The position numbers and the translations under genes were made by a program. From Datisca glomerata (Eukaryota > Streptophyta > Magnoliopsida > Cucurbitales > Datiscaceae): a stretch of 64,000 nt of DNA. Positions 1-11,898 of the stretch are shown here, in pieces. Where the stretch lies: NCBI GenBank assembly GCA_003255025.1, contig QANY01002976.1:3963541-4027540 (forward strand), in the 5' to 3' direction. The notes under the pieces were generated by a model. The model worked only from the letters and a program-made list of their open reading frames with translations, was not told the origin of the DNA and made no database searches. Positions within the stretch are counted from its first letter, which is position 1; the number at the start of each line of letters is the position of its first letter.

Positions 1-21
1 CACCTAACTCAGCAACAGACG

Positions 22-860
22 ATGAAGGTTAATATGCAGCAGTTGATCCAGACATTCGGGAGGCTGAAACCACCTGAATTTGACGGTCACTCGTCCGACC
101 CACTGCTAGCTAATGAATGGATTGCAAGACTGGAGCAAATCTTTCATTTTATGCCATGTTCTGAGATTCAACAAGTTGTTTGTGCAACATTTATGCTGAC
201 ATGGGACGCTCGATAATGGTGGGAGCTCATACGGAGAGCTCATGACATCGATTGTAATCCAGTGACATGAGATCGTTGCAAGGAACTCTTCTTTGAGAAA
301 TATTTTCCGATCATAGCAAGGACAAAGATGGAGGCCGAATTGCTCAGACTTGTGCAAGGAGTTATGAGTGTAGCTGAATACGAGCGGAAGTTTGAAGAAT
401 TGTCTCGATACGCCACGCACTATGTGGATAGCGAGATAAAGAAGGCACAAACTTTTGAAAGAGGACTACGTCCAGAGATTAAGGGATTAGTGTCGCTCCA
501 TAAGCATACCACCTACGCAGCGGTGGTTGAGGTAGCTTTGTTGATGGAACAAAATCTTACTCCACGTGCACCACCACGGTCAGAGTAATCATTTCATGCA
601 AAGAGGAAATCACAAGATTCTCATCTGGGTCCCCACAATGTAAAAAGGCAGATGATCAAATCAAATCCCTTATGTGCTATATGTAACAAGCACCATGACG
701 GTCAATGCTTTAAGGCGAACAATGCTTTTTTTAAGTGTGGGAAGATTGGGCATTACCTAAGACAGTGCCCTCTGCTTGCTTAAGGACAACCTAGTAATGC
801 TGCAGGTGGTAGAGCTAAAGGGAAAGTTTTCGCATTAACTCGCTAGGAAGCTGAGTAGTC
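22..860 (+). pseudogene. gypsy gag (capsid plus CCHC zinc knuckle), broken
   Basis: Gag forms the virus-like particle of the retrotransposon. The capsid-like part (LKPPEFDG near 70, EWIARLEQIF near 115) reads in frame 1 from 22 to a TAA at 214-216 and resumes at 328-588 (VAEYERKFEELSRYA). A CCHC nucleic-acid-binding knuckle is visible at about 730-775 (CGKIGHYLRQCP context). Further stops occur at 586-588, 781-783 and near 844. The frame is otherwise kept, so decay is mostly by point mutation. The start at 22 is simply the first ATG in view; the true start may lie left of the window. Confidence 0.85.
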
Positions 861-870
861 GGATGCAGTT

Positions 871-2830
871 ATGGCAGGTACATTATTTATACTAGGACAT
901 TCAACTTTTACATTAATTGATTATGGATCCATGCATTCTTTTATATCTGCTTCATTTGTGACTCATGCATCTTTGTCTATTGTGCCATTGGGTTATGAGT
1001 TATGTGTTTCTACGCCTTCCAGAGCTTCTCTCCTGGCTAATAAAGCGATAGAGAGTTGTTAAGTGATGATATCAGATCGTGTTATGAATGCTAAGCTTAT
1101 AGTCCTAGGGATGCATGATTTTGACGTAATTCTAGGGATGGACTGGTTGGCTGCTAACTATGCCAACATAGACTGTTATTGAAAGGAAGTTTGATTCCTA
1201 CCTCCGGGCAGACCTAGCTTCAAGTTTATGGGATCTCAGCAACGGCCTATACCGAAGGCCATATCTGCTTTACGGGCACAACACCTACTTGATCGTGGTA
1301 ACTGGGGTTACTTAGCTTCTATTGTGGATACAACTAAGACCAATGTGGATATTGGATCCATTCTAGTAGTTTCTGAATTTTTGGATGTCTTTCCCGATGA
1401 TTTGCCAGGACTTCCTCCTCCTCGAGAGAGATATTTTTGTATTGAGTTAGTACCAGACACTGCTCTTATATGTAAAGCTTCGTATCGTACGGCTCCTGTA
1501 GAGTTGAAGGAGCTTAAGGACCAACTTCAAGAATTACTGGATAAGGGTTTCATTAGACCCAATGTTTCACCTTAGGGTGCTCTAGTATTATTTATTAAAT
1601 AGAAAGATGGATCAATGAGGCTATGCGTTGATTACCGGGAGTTGAATAAAGTCACTATCAAAAATAGGTATTCGTTACCGCGTATTGAGGATTTGTTTGA
1701 TCAACTTCAGCGAGCATCAATATTCTCTAAGATTGATTTAAGATCAGGATACCATCAACTCAAGATTCGAGATGAGGATATTCCTAAGATAGCGTTTCAC
1801 ACTCGTTACATCCATTATGAGTTTGTAGTGATGTCGTTTGGATTAACTAATGCTCCGACAGCCTTTATGATTTTGATGAACAGGGTGTTCAAAGAGTACT
1901 TGGATTCTTTTATGATTGTCTTCATTGATGATATTCTGAAGTATTCTAGATCAGAGACTGAGCATATGGATCACCTCAAGATTGTTTTACAAGCATTAAG
2001 GAAGCACAAGTTATATGCTAAATTCCATAAGTGTGAGTTTTGGCTTCAGCAATGATCATTCCTTGGTCATGTGGTATCTCGAGATAGAAACTCAGTTGAT
2101 CCGTCTAAGATCGAAGCAGTGGTTAACTGACCTCCACTGGCAAATATTGGGAAGTTCGTAGTTTTCTGGGTTTTGTAGAATATTATAGGAGGTTCGTTGA
2201 GGTTTTGTAAAGATTGTTGTTCCACTTACTCAATTGACCAGGAAGAGTGCCACCTTTACTTGGACGGCTGAGTGTGAGAAATGTTTTCAGAGACTTAAAC
2301 AAAAATTAGTGACAGCACCCGTGTTGACCATTTCAGATGGTAAGAATTACTTTGTGATTTACAATGATGCTTCTAAGAGAAGATTGGTTTGTGTTTTGAT
2401 GCAATAGGGGAAGGTCATAGCATATGCCTCTCCTCAGCTCAAGCCTTATAAACAGAATTATCCTACACATGATTTGGTGTTAGCTGCAGTTGTATTTGCC
2501 CTCAAGATCTGGAGACATTACCTGTATGGCTGTAAGTGTCATATTTACATAGATCATAAGAGTCTTAAGTACTTTTTCACTCCAAAAGAGTTTAACATTA
2601 GGTAACGCTGTTGGTTGGAATTGGTGAAGGATTATGACTGTGAGATCATTTATCATCCAGGAAAGGCAAACGTAGTGGCTGATGCCTTAAGTCGAAAACC
2701 AGCCCATTCGGCAGCTCTTATTACGTCTCAAGAGCATCTCTTGGAGGATTTTGAATGTACCGAGAATATGGTTTTGCTAAAAGATACTACAGCGCAGTTA
2801 GCTCAGCTCACAGTTCAACCATCATTGTAA
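871..2830 (+). pseudogene. gypsy pol: protease, reverse transcriptase, RNase H, broken
   Basis: The aspartic protease motif at about 910-945 reads LIDYGSMHSF. The usual family motif is DSG, so the Ser next to the catalytic Asp has become Tyr. Reverse transcriptase is at 1560-2055 and keeps LRSGYHQ and the catalytic FIDDIL box (about 1921-1938). It is interrupted by TAG codons at 1573-1575 and near 1600. RNase H (about 2350-2700) is in another frame; it keeps DHKSLKYFF and the lineage-typical [15 protein letters not shown]. The frame changes between about 2055 and 2200. These proteins would copy the element's RNA into DNA, but this copy is inactive. Confidence 0.9.
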
Positions 2831-2849
2831 CAACGTATTATCGATGCAC

Positions 2850-4247
2850 AAAATTTAGATTCTGAGTTACTTTTGATTCGTAACAAAGTGGGTTCGGACA
2901 AAGGACACGGGTTTGATGTTAGTAACGATTCAACTCTTCGCTTTCATAGGAGGCTTTGTGTTCCGAAAGATGCAATCATTAGGCAGAAATTACTCATGGA
3001 GGCTCATAGTTCACCATACACTGTGCACCCTGGCAGTACTAAGATGTATCATGATATGAAGTTACATTATTGGTGGAACGGTATGAAGCGTGACATCGTT
3101 GAAGTTCGTTAGTAAGTGTTTGGTGTATCAGCAGATCAAGGCACAGAGACAACGACCATTTGGGGTCTTGCAACCTTTAAGTATTCTTGAATGGAAATGG
3201 GAGCATGTGGTAATGGATTTCGTTGTGGGGCTATCGAGGACGGTAAAAGGTTTTAACTCCATTTGGGTTGTGATAGATCGTCTCACCAAGTCTGCACACT
3301 TTTTGCCTGATAAGACTATATTTTCAGTTGAGAATTGGGCTCGGTTGTATATCCGAGAGATTGTTCGAATTCATGGGGCTCAAGTGTCTAAAGTATCATA
3401 TCGTGACACGCGGTTCACGTCAAATTTTTGGCAGAGTTTACAGAAAGCTTTGGGTACTCAGTTAAATTTTAGTACAACTTTTCATGCGCAATCTGATGGG
3501 CAATCTGAGCGACGATTCAGACGTTGGAAGATATGCTTCAAGCTTGTCTTAGATTTCTCTGGCAGTTGGGACACGTATTTGGCACTCGTCGAGTTTGCTT
3601 ACAATAACATTACTAGGCGACGATTGGTATGGCTCCGTTTGAGGCGCTTTATGAAAAAAATGCCAGTCGCCATTTCACTGGGATGAGGTTGGCGAATGAA
3701 AGCTTTTGGACCCTAACTTGGTTCAGTCTACAATTGAAGCTATTCAAAAAATCAGAGATAGAATGAAGATCGCTCAGAGTAGGCAAAAGAGTTATGCATA
3801 TGTCAGGAGGAAAGATCTCGAATTTGAAGTGGGTGATCATGTGTTTCTCAAGGTTGCTCCAATGAAGGGAGTTATGCGTTTTGGTCGCAATGGGAAGCTA
3901 TGCCCCAGGTTTATTGGCCCTTTTGAGATTTTGGATCGTATCGGTCATTTGGCCTACCGGCTCATTTTACCACCAGCTCTTCCAGGTGTTCATAATGTGT
4001 TTCACGTCTCGATGCTTCGCAAGTACATGCCTGATCCAACGCATGTCATCAATTTTCAACCTCTATAAGTTCGTGATGATCTTATTTTTTAGGAGAAGCC
4101 AGTCAAAATTCTAGAGCGCAGGAATCAGGCTCTTCGTAACAGATCGATTCGTTTGTCAAGGTTCTCTGGAGAAATCATCGAGTCGAGGAAGCAACATGGG
4201 AACGAGAAGCGGAGATACATGTCAAGTATCCAGAGTCATTTCAATAA
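2850..4247 (+). pseudogene. gypsy integrase with chromodomain-like C-terminus, broken
   Basis: The zinc-binding N-terminus (about 2990-3150) keeps both His, but the second Cys of the usual CLVC pair is Tyr. In the DDE core the first Asp (VVMDFVVG, about 3210) is present. The second motif reads SYRDTRFTS (about 3400) where SDRD is usual, so the catalytic Asp is probably lost. The Glu motif DGQSER (about 3496) remains. A GPFEIL/HVSMLRKY C-terminal domain lies at 3706-4068. After a one-base frame slip near 4150 a tail ending at the TAA 4245-4247 (WRNHRVEEATWE) matches the chromovirus chromodomain, which in active relatives directs insertion to heterochromatin. Confidence 0.88.
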
Positions 4248-4277
4248 GGTAAATTCCTTTCGAGGATGAAAGTTCTT

Positions 4278-4290
4278 AAGGAGGGGAGAA
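4278..4290 (+). promoter_or_regulatory. Polypurine tract (plus-strand primer) of the gypsy element
   Basis: The purine run AAGGAGGGGAGAA lies directly before the TGTAATACCC start of the 3' LTR. This is the position where plus-strand DNA synthesis is primed in LTR retrotransposons. It fixes the left LTR boundary. Confidence 0.85.
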
Positions 4291-4389
4291 TGTAATACCC
4301 CCAAGCATTATGAGGGGTAGATTTATAATTCTTACCCCCACTCACGCCTTAACACACACTACACCCTAGAGTAACCCACCAACTAATAT

Positions 4390-4397
4390 TATATATA
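4390..4397 (+). promoter_or_regulatory. TATA-like box in the gypsy LTR
   Basis: TATATATA lies 100 bp inside the LTR and is followed by a pyrimidine-rich stretch suitable for a transcription start. This is the expected U3/R arrangement of an LTR promoter. Prediction from sequence only. Confidence 0.4.
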
Positions 4398-4782
4398 CTC
4401 TAAAACCCATCTTCTTCTCCATCTCTCCCTCTTTCTCTGGCAGTTTCACCCCTCACTTATAACCGTTGTTCTTCACCTCCCTCTCTCAAACGTTTGACAG
4501 CAAGCCTCCATCTCTCATTCTTCCTCTTTGTATCTCTCCATTGTTGATTCTCTGGTAAGCCATCTTCTTTCTTCCTCTTTCTTTATTATTTTTCTAGTTT
4601 CTCTATTTCTCAATTCAAATATCGCATTTCTATATTTATATATATTTATCCAAATCTGAACTTTTAGTCTTCAAATTCCAGTAATTTACATCCAATTGTA
4701 TCTGTTTTTAGCATCGTCATCGCATCGCCGTCTGCAAGCTTCAATTTGGTAATGTTCATGTTCTCCTTTCTTTTCTCTTTGT

Positions 4783-5285
4783 TTTGTCTCTCTCTCTCTT
4801 TCCTCTCTCTCTCTCTATCTCCCCTTCGTCCCCTCCCCTTCTATGTTCTGTCTCTCTCTCATTCGTCTTCTTCTCCCTCTCTATTGCATCTCTCTCCATA
4901 TTCTTCACCTCCCTCCCCCTCTCTGATCTGTCTCTCTCTCATTCGTCTCCACCCCCTCTCTGTTTTGTCTCCCTCTCTCTCATTCGTCTCCCCCCTCTTG
5001 TGGCATCTCTCTCTCCCTCTTCTTCGTCTCTCTATTATGTCTCTCTCTCCTTCATCTACCCCTCTCTGTTGCGTCTCTCTCTCTCCCTCTTCTTCGTCTC
5101 CCCCTCTCTGTTGCGTCTCTCTCTCTCCCTCTTCTTCGTCTCCCCCTCTCTGTTGCGTCTCTATCTCTCTCCCTCTTCTTCATCTCCCTCCCCCTCTCTA
5201 TTCTGTCTCTCTCTCCTTCACCTCCCCCCTTTGTTACGTCTCTCTCTCTCTCTCTCTCCCTCTTCTTCGTCTCCCTTTTCTGTTT
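4783..5285 (+). repeat. Pyrimidine-rich tract with a 42-bp minisatellite inside the LTR
   Basis: About 500 bp is almost pure C/T on the plus strand (TCTCTC runs broken by TTCGTCTCC and CTGTTGCG). A 42-bp unit containing CCTCTCTGTTGCG repeats exactly at 5061, 5103 and 5145. Both strands are open across it, but the translations are low-complexity Ser/Leu/Pro or Arg/Glu/Lys strings and not genes. It sits downstream of the TATA-like box, in the transcribed part of the LTR. Confidence 0.85.
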
Positions 5286-5294
5286 TCCCCTTCT

Positions 5295-5460
5295 CTTGAA
5301 CCGGTTCACCTGCACCGGACCAGTTCATTCAGATTGGGCCAAACCAGTTCAGTCAGACTAGACTGAACCGGCTCAGTCAGACCAGTCCAGTTCAGCCTGA
5401 CCAGACTGAACTGACCCAAAATAGTAGAACCGAACCAGTTCAGACCACCCAAATCTTATT
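5295..5460 (+). repeat. Diverged short repeats of an ACCGGTTCAG / CAGTTCAGTCAGAC type
   Basis: The motif (A)ACC(G/A)GTTCAG(T)CAGAC recurs about eight times in 160 bp, in direct and partly inverted orientation. Examples are near 5300, 5342, 5365 and 5430. It follows the pyrimidine tract and is far more GC-rich than its surroundings. Its role is unknown; repeated motifs of this kind in LTRs are sometimes protein-binding arrays. Confidence 0.6.
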
Positions 5461-6710
5461 GAACCATTTTAAACTGCTTGACAATATACACCCGATGTGA
5501 TTTCCATCCGTTCCTAACCTCGCTTAGTTATTAAATAATTGTAGATATTATATGAATTTGTTGTGATCTGGGATCCTTGGATTTCAGGTCATTAGTTGCT
5601 GAATTTAATTCGTAGCGAATCCAGGTAAGTGGATTTACATAATAATTCGGTTCATATGTTATAAGTGTAGAATATATAATGTGAAATTATTTTATTATTT
5701 CTTTATGTTCAATCTTATGATCAAGTGTTTTATTTTTTTTTCATATTATGATGAAATTATTTACCATGTTATGAATGATTATATTTTGAGTTATACATGT
5801 ATTAGTTATATCGTTTATGTTCATGAACAAGTTATATGTTTACTCATGCATATGTGATAACGTGAAATATGAATATTAGTTCAAGTAAAAAGTGATAAGT
5901 AAATAAGAAGTAGACATAGTCGTGTCCCTTGGTTATCAAGTTATATGGTTGGGTGTCACCATGTTCATGTTAGCGTCCTTAAGGTTCAGATAACCTTAAG
6001 TGACATCAAGTTTCAGGACACCCAATCTGTCATGTTCACGTTCATGTTACAAGTTCAAGTTCAAGTTATGAAACAGTTCTGGCTAGGTTGTTAATCGAGG
6101 GATATGTCTAGTCGAGTTATGATCAAGCAAGTATAAGTATTGGCATGTATAAGTACAAGTACAAGTTATGTTAATCATGAAATCGGTGTGTTGTTACAAG
6201 TATTTTATGTCACCGGTGAACGTGTGAAATAAATGTGCATGAGTTATATGTTTACATTTATGTCATGTGAAACTTATTAGCATGTGAATTTACTGACTGA
6301 GTATTGTTAATACTCACCCTCATAGATGATTGTGTTGCAGATGATGGTGAGCAGCAGGAGTGAGTGAGTGCCATAACAAGCATGATTATGATTTCTAAGT
6401 TTAATTATAATATTATGACTACAGTTTGACTTCACTTATTTCAGAAATTTATGAATATTCATGTTTAATCGTTCGTGTCTTATTGATTTTCGTGCTTCAC
6501 TATATTAGAGTTTAATGAATCATTTATTTTAGTTTAATGAGTTAATATTCTTTTAAAATTATTTTATGCTTCCGCTATTTAATGTTAAAATTAGGGCAAA
6601 ATTAGAGTTTTCAATTTGAGGATTTTCTCAAATTAGGGTTTTATTTGAATTGAGAGTTATTGAATTGTGAAATTTCAAGCATGTTTAACCCTCGAGAATC
6701 GAGATGTTAC

Positions 6711-6850
6711 AAAAATGTACTAAGTCAAATATTACATTGAATTACATAAAAATGTACTAAGTCAAATATTACATTGAATTACATAAAAATGTACTAGGTC
6801 AAATATTACATTGAATTACATTAAAAATGTACGAAGTCAAATATTATGAG
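6711..6850 (+). repeat. 37-bp tandem array, about 3.6 copies
   Basis: The unit AAAAATGTACTAAGTCAAAT continued by ATTACATTGAATTACAT starts at 6711, 6748, 6785 and 6823 (periods 37, 37, 38). Copies differ by single bases, and the last is truncated at about 6846. It lies between the gypsy LTR and the 3' end of the MULE transposase pseudogene, and is probably part of the MULE's 3' non-coding region. Confidence 0.9.
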
Positions 6851-9388
6851 TCATTTGAAGATTGTCCTCCTTACAAGAAAGACAATTTCGACGGTTATGT
6901 CCTTCTTGTCGACAAAGTCTACATTTACTATGAGTACTTGGCTCTCTCCAATCCATCTCATTTCGTATATGGGTGGACTTGGGTCTACCTTTCTCCCGTG
7001 TCCTAGTTGTATCATGGTGCACTATTGGAAAGTTAGGAACTTCCCAATAATGTTCATGTGGAAGAGGGTTGAACTGTGGCTTATAACATTCAGCAAGCCC
7101 TGACCAGTGGTAATAATGTTCAATGAATTGAGAACTATCAATACGAGCATGTGCGCACACTACTAACAAATGGGAACATGGGAGGCGAAATGATTGCAAC
7201 TTGTTGCAAGTACATTTAAATTCACATATTGTATGTTTCGTCCTTTGTACATGTGATTCTGATGTTGACCAGTGAGAACCTCGAACCTCTCATTAGCACA
7301 GTCAAAAATTGTGATCTCATGTGAACTAACCTTGGCTTCCTAATTTTTCATCTTCTCAACAGCATAAAAAGTAAACACTTCACCTCGTAGTAAGGCATCT
7401 CTAGCTTCACTTCTCTGCTTTTCAAACTAATTCACACTGCGATAAAACATAAGCTCAACCAAAGTCGTAACTGGTAACATGCGGGCTCCCTTTAGTACAC
7501 TGTTAAACGATTCTGCAACGTTTGTTGTCATCCAACCATATCGGTATCTACCATCGAATGCTAGAGTCCATTTTTCCTTTTCAATATTATCAAAGAAGTG
7601 CACACACCGACTGTTTATTTTCTTCATTTCATCCATGTAGAGTTCAATCTTTCTTTGCTGATGTTGCATTCCCGCTCTAAATACTAAATTTTTTAGAGCC
7701 TTGTTCTTGTATTTGTCATTAAAGTTACTCGCAACATGCCTCAAACAATATTGATTATGGCCTAATGGTTCTGACCACGCAAGTTGCTGATTATGTGTTG
7801 CAGATTTTATACCAGCATGTCGGTCAGATATTAACATAAGTCTCTCCCTCTACGTAACGTAACGCCTCAAGCAATACAAAATCCATGACCAACTATCTAT
7901 GATTTCATCATCATCTATAGTACAAGCAATTGGAAACATACATCTGTTTGAGTCAACAGACATGGCAATAAATAACTTATGCTTATACTTGCCATATAAA
8001 AATATTCCATCAATTTGAATGACTAGTCTACAATATTTGAATCCTTCTATAGCAACAACAAAATACCAGAACACATATCCGAATATCACATTACCTGGTT
8101 CACCGATGTTATGTGTTTTCCATTGAACTACAGTCCCAGGATTCGACTTCACAGGCATATTCAACCATATTGGTAGTTGCTGGTAAGATTGATCACAATC
8201 ACCAAACACTTTAATAATTGCTTTTCGTTTAGCTTCCCATACCTTTCTATAATGCACATCGTATCCAAATTTACTTTTCACCATCTGATGAAGTGCTGTA
8301 ATAGATGTAGTTGGATCCTGTTTCACGATACCCTACAACTCTAGTGCAATCAATGTTGAGTCTAACTGTGAATGGTCTTATGATAATATTGGATAGACAC
8401 ATGTGTGAGGTCCGATGTATTGAGTTATTTCAAACATATTATGTGATTTTCGACGACACGCACGCATTTTCCATTGACAACCTTCATTAAACTTCTTACA
8501 TTTTATAACCCAAAGGTTTGCCAATGACTCTACCACACTAAAATGTTGATGTCTGAGTATCAAGTATCTTTTTAAAGAATACTTAAGGTCTCCTTTACTT
8601 TTAAAATGTAAACCTTTGTATAATTCATTTGTTTCATTCCATATCCCAGTATGTTGGATGGGTATCTGATCTAGCTTTGCATTTACGACATCCCAATCCA
8701 ACTGAGCAAGGAATGGTGAAGAGGGTTCATGCTGGAGTATTTCAGCTGAGGGTTTCACAACATCATCCTCTTCAACTTGGTCATCATCTTCATCAATAAC
8801 AGTACAAGCATTTATCTGCTCAAACTCTACCAAGAAGAAGCTACGTGGAAGGCTAGATGGATTCACATGAACGTCATGAGCATGTGCATCTTCATGTGGA
8901 AAACAACTACTACTAGGTATATTTTCTTGCACTGTAGGATACATGCCAGTGTCATGGAATGGAGAAGAAATTGTTGCACTATCGTGCACCTCAACTCCAC
9001 CACACATGTTGTTACTATATAAGTTTATGCTAGGACCTCCTACATCTCTAGCATTTCTGGTTAAATATAACTCAATTGTATTTGGTGGAGGAATTTGAAG
9101 TACAATAGTAAACATCACATGAGCATTATTATCATTCCGTATCAAAAATTTCACATAGTTGAATGGCCCAGCACCAAGAGTAAGTGGGTAACGATAGACT
9201 ATGTCTAAGTTCCAATGTAGACGGTCAATTGACAAGGTTTCACATAAAATATTATATAGCTCGTTAAAAGTAATCTTCTTATGAATTATAATTCCCCTCA
9301 TTGAAGGTTGATCATAAGAAACTTCATTTGCACCGATTACGACATTACCATTCATGTAACATAAAACTATCATAGGCTTTTCCCTCAT
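6837..9388 (-). pseudogene. MULE (Mutator-like) mudrA-type transposase, nearly full length but broken
   Basis: From the ATG at 9388 leftwards: a PB1-like N-terminal domain (to about 9030), an acidic linker, the zinc-finger-like DNA-binding module (about 8600-8400), the MULE DDE core (QIDG Asp at about 8010; ISDRHAGI Asp at about 7827), and a SWIM zinc finger (CTC...PCSH, about 7225-7170). A CCHC knuckle follows (CRLCRQEGHNRRNC, about 6910). Frame is kept from 9388 to about 7430 apart from stops at 8378-8380 (TAA), about 8336 (TAG) and 7850-7852 (TAG). Further stops (near 7427 and 7340) and one frame change precede the SWIM domain. Length of about 800 codons fits the family. It would cut and paste its own element; now dead. 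Confidence 0.9.
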
Positions 9389-10150
9389 TTGTCAACCTAC
9401 TAAACAATACACAATAATTTCAGTACTAGATCTAGAATTTCTACAAATTAATCTACAAATTCAAAGTTAATAACTACAATTTCATAATATATCAACCCAT
9501 TCATAAATAAAATCTTACAAATTAAGAGTTTGAACATCACATAATTGAGAAAATGCATCTAAAATTGAATAATTTCAAGATTTCAAGAACCCAAAACACA
9601 TGAAAATCTAGGGTTTGAGAGAGATTAAATAGAGATATTATAAAATTTATGACATATATCCATACAACATTCATAAAAAATGAATAATTTTAAGATTTGA
9701 AGAATAAATTTAAGAGGTCAAAGGAGTTAGAAATATACCTAGTGTTTGATGATTTCTTGCTAGTGATTTGAGAGATTGAGAATTTTTTGTGTGAAAGAGA
9801 GTGAGAGGATATAATGCCGGAGAAATGGCAGTAAAACTTCGGCCACAATCGAAGATGAACGACGATGGAGAAGGGAGGCGTTCGCGGGCTGAGCCGTTTT
9901 CTTCTTCGCGGGTTGTGATAAGCTTCTGTTTTTGGTCGCTGGTATTAAAAGGGAAATGTGGAAGGCGTATTCGTAAAAGACGCTATCAACTATTAGTGAA
10001 GGCATTTTTTGCAAAGACACCTTTTACGTGGCCTATATTTGGGCCATGCCACGACAAAGACGCCTTCATCTTAGGTGTCCTAAACTATTTTATTTTTTAA
10101 ATTAATTTCAAAAGTACCGTATTTTAATTATTTTTTCCAAAATTACTGTA
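9389..10150. other. 5' flank of the MULE gene, non-coding
   Basis: This is AT-rich DNA upstream of the minus-strand transposase. A GC-richer patch at 9820-10080 has short open frames on both strands that resemble no family I know. The element's right terminus may lie near 10080-10150, but its partner repeat would be left of the gypsy insertion and cannot be seen. Confidence 0.4.
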
Positions 10151-11890
10151 GAATACTCAAAAATCCGCCTTGTTAGTTGATAGATAGAAAGTCATCTTGT
10201 TTCTCTGAATAAATTCAGTTTATTGTGGCTAACTTGCTTTTGAATACTCATTATTAGTTCAGTAGTTCTGTATTATTAGTTGTTTGGCTAGCGAAAAAAA
10301 TTGTTGATCCATTTCATATGTTTGCTAGTCTAATTTTTATTTTGTGCATCCTTATTTGGTTTTTCTATTTACTGAGTTGTCAATCAAGGGAGAAATGATA
10401 AACAAGTGGCTATTAAGGAGCAAGATGTTTTTAATGAGATTCTTGAAACCATGATAATGAACTTGGTTTCCTTCATATGTGTCGCCATTTAGAGGGTGAT
10501 TGTGATTTTGTGGAGGTAAATGAGTTCTAATTTTTCAAGAAAAATAAAAAATTGAAGACTTGGTGTGGGTTTGGTTAGAAGGAATTGCCTGCTATGAACT
10601 TCATACTGATTTTGTTGAATATACAGCTTTGTCTATGTTTAATGTAGCTATTCCTTCATGAATTGGTGATGACTTTATTTAACTATGGAGAAATGTTTGT
10701 ACATTTTGGGTAATTGTATAATAGTTATAGTTAAGGACCTCATGTATGTTCCACTGCTTTTACGACTTTATATGTTTTAGAAACTCTTATTTTGTGGGAA
10801 GTTCATAATAGTATAGATGTTCTATTTTAGTATTTTGATATATTTTATTTTGTGATTTCAATTTTTTGTCTGTAATTCTAACTGATTGGTAAGTGATTTT
10901 AGACTGTCAAATCTTATTTTTTAATGTCATGTAATGGGCTGCTATGCTAACTTGTTCTTTGATATTTAAATAGTTTCTTCGAATAATTTTTTTTAATATT
11001 TTTTAAATTTACAGTCTAAAAATAGACAAGAGTTAGATAAAAAATCCTAATTGTATCATTAAAGGAAATCCACTTCCGTGGCAATGAAAAGAGAACGTTT
11101 AAACATAGTACCAATGTACGTTTGGCTAATTTCTGAACTTAATTCCTAAGATTAAAAATCTTCCATTTTTACTCTGAAACCACCATAAAATTAATCTGCA
11201 TAAATAATACATATCCAAGTCAAGTCATGTCAAATACTTAAGTTTATATGTATTTTACAAGTGCCCAATATTTTTGCCACTTTAATCTTGATCGTATTTA
11301 GATCTTGAAAAATATTAGAGATAGAAAAATAAGAGGAAAAGCACGATGAATTAGACGAAAATTGAGGAAACTATTAATATCGTAAAGTCATTCCAGTTAC
11401 TATGTTACTCTCAATATGAAGTTTGTTTTGTTGAGTGTGATGTTGTTTCTATTTCAACAATTCAATTTGACAATTTTGCTTATTATATTAAAGATTTTGC
11501 ATGATTGCTTTTGTTCGATTAGAAGTGTAGACAAGACTTATCATTTAATCAAGTCTTATTTGATTTTTTTTGTCGACATATAAATAATCGATCCTTACCC
11601 GATTTTTTTATGCAAAATATCTTAAGTACTATGATCGCAATGGAAATTGATATCTCATATTGTAGATATATAACTATCATTTTCAAGGTTAACTCTAACA
11701 ATTTGAGATTTTGATCCACTTATATATTATGAGCATATCGAAAAATTAGCTTTTAATATTAGTGTTGATTCTTGCATAAGTAATATGCTTTCTTTTAGGC
11801 TATGTTGGATCTTTATACGTATGCTTTCGCCTGCTTCTACTCTCTATCTCATCTTAATGTCATTGTAGAAATTATAAGTATGTAATGTGT
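10151..11890. other. AT-rich stretch with no recognised gene
   Basis: No long open frame, repeat or structural RNA is recognised. A short exon-like piece near 10450-10520 (NELGFLHMCRHLEGDCDFVE followed by a GTAAAT donor) might be a remnant of some gene, but nothing supports it further. Confidence 0.4.
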
Positions 11891-11898
11891 GCTAAAGA

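Larger units (their letters stand above)
1..6711 (+). mobile_element. Ty3/gypsy retrotransposon (chromovirus, Tekay/Del-like), 5' end outside window
   Basis: The order gag, zinc knuckle, protease, reverse transcriptase, RNase H, integrase, chromodomain-like tail, polypurine tract and LTR is complete from the first base, and the element runs off the left edge. The RNase H tail (ADALSRK motif) and the C-terminal tail typical of chromoviruses point to the Tekay/Del lineage; the lineage is inference. The coding part has many in-frame stops and at least four frameshifts: frame 1 to about 2055, frame 2 to about 3112, frame 3 to about 3686, frame 1 to about 4150, then frame 3. It cannot make a polyprotein. 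Only the 3' LTR is in view, so age from LTR divergence and the target duplication cannot be read here. Confidence 0.95.
4291..6711 (+). repeat. 3' LTR of the gypsy element (2421 bp)
   Basis: It starts TGTAATACCC right after the polypurine tract and ends GAGATGTTACA. The ends form the short inverted repeat expected of an LTR (TGTAA at the start, TTACA at the end). At about 2.4 kb it is long but normal for Tekay-type elements. It contains a TATA-like box, a pyrimidine minisatellite and a block of diverged CAGTTCAG-type repeats, listed separately. The base after the LTR begins a 37-bp tandem array, so the insertion went into or next to that array. Confidence 0.88.

Noticed and set aside
4746..5366. 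Long open frames on both strands (up to 206 codons) in the gypsy LTR
   Set aside because: They are translations of a C/T-rich simple repeat, low-complexity Ser/Leu/Pro or Arg/Glu strings with no domain, inside an LTR.
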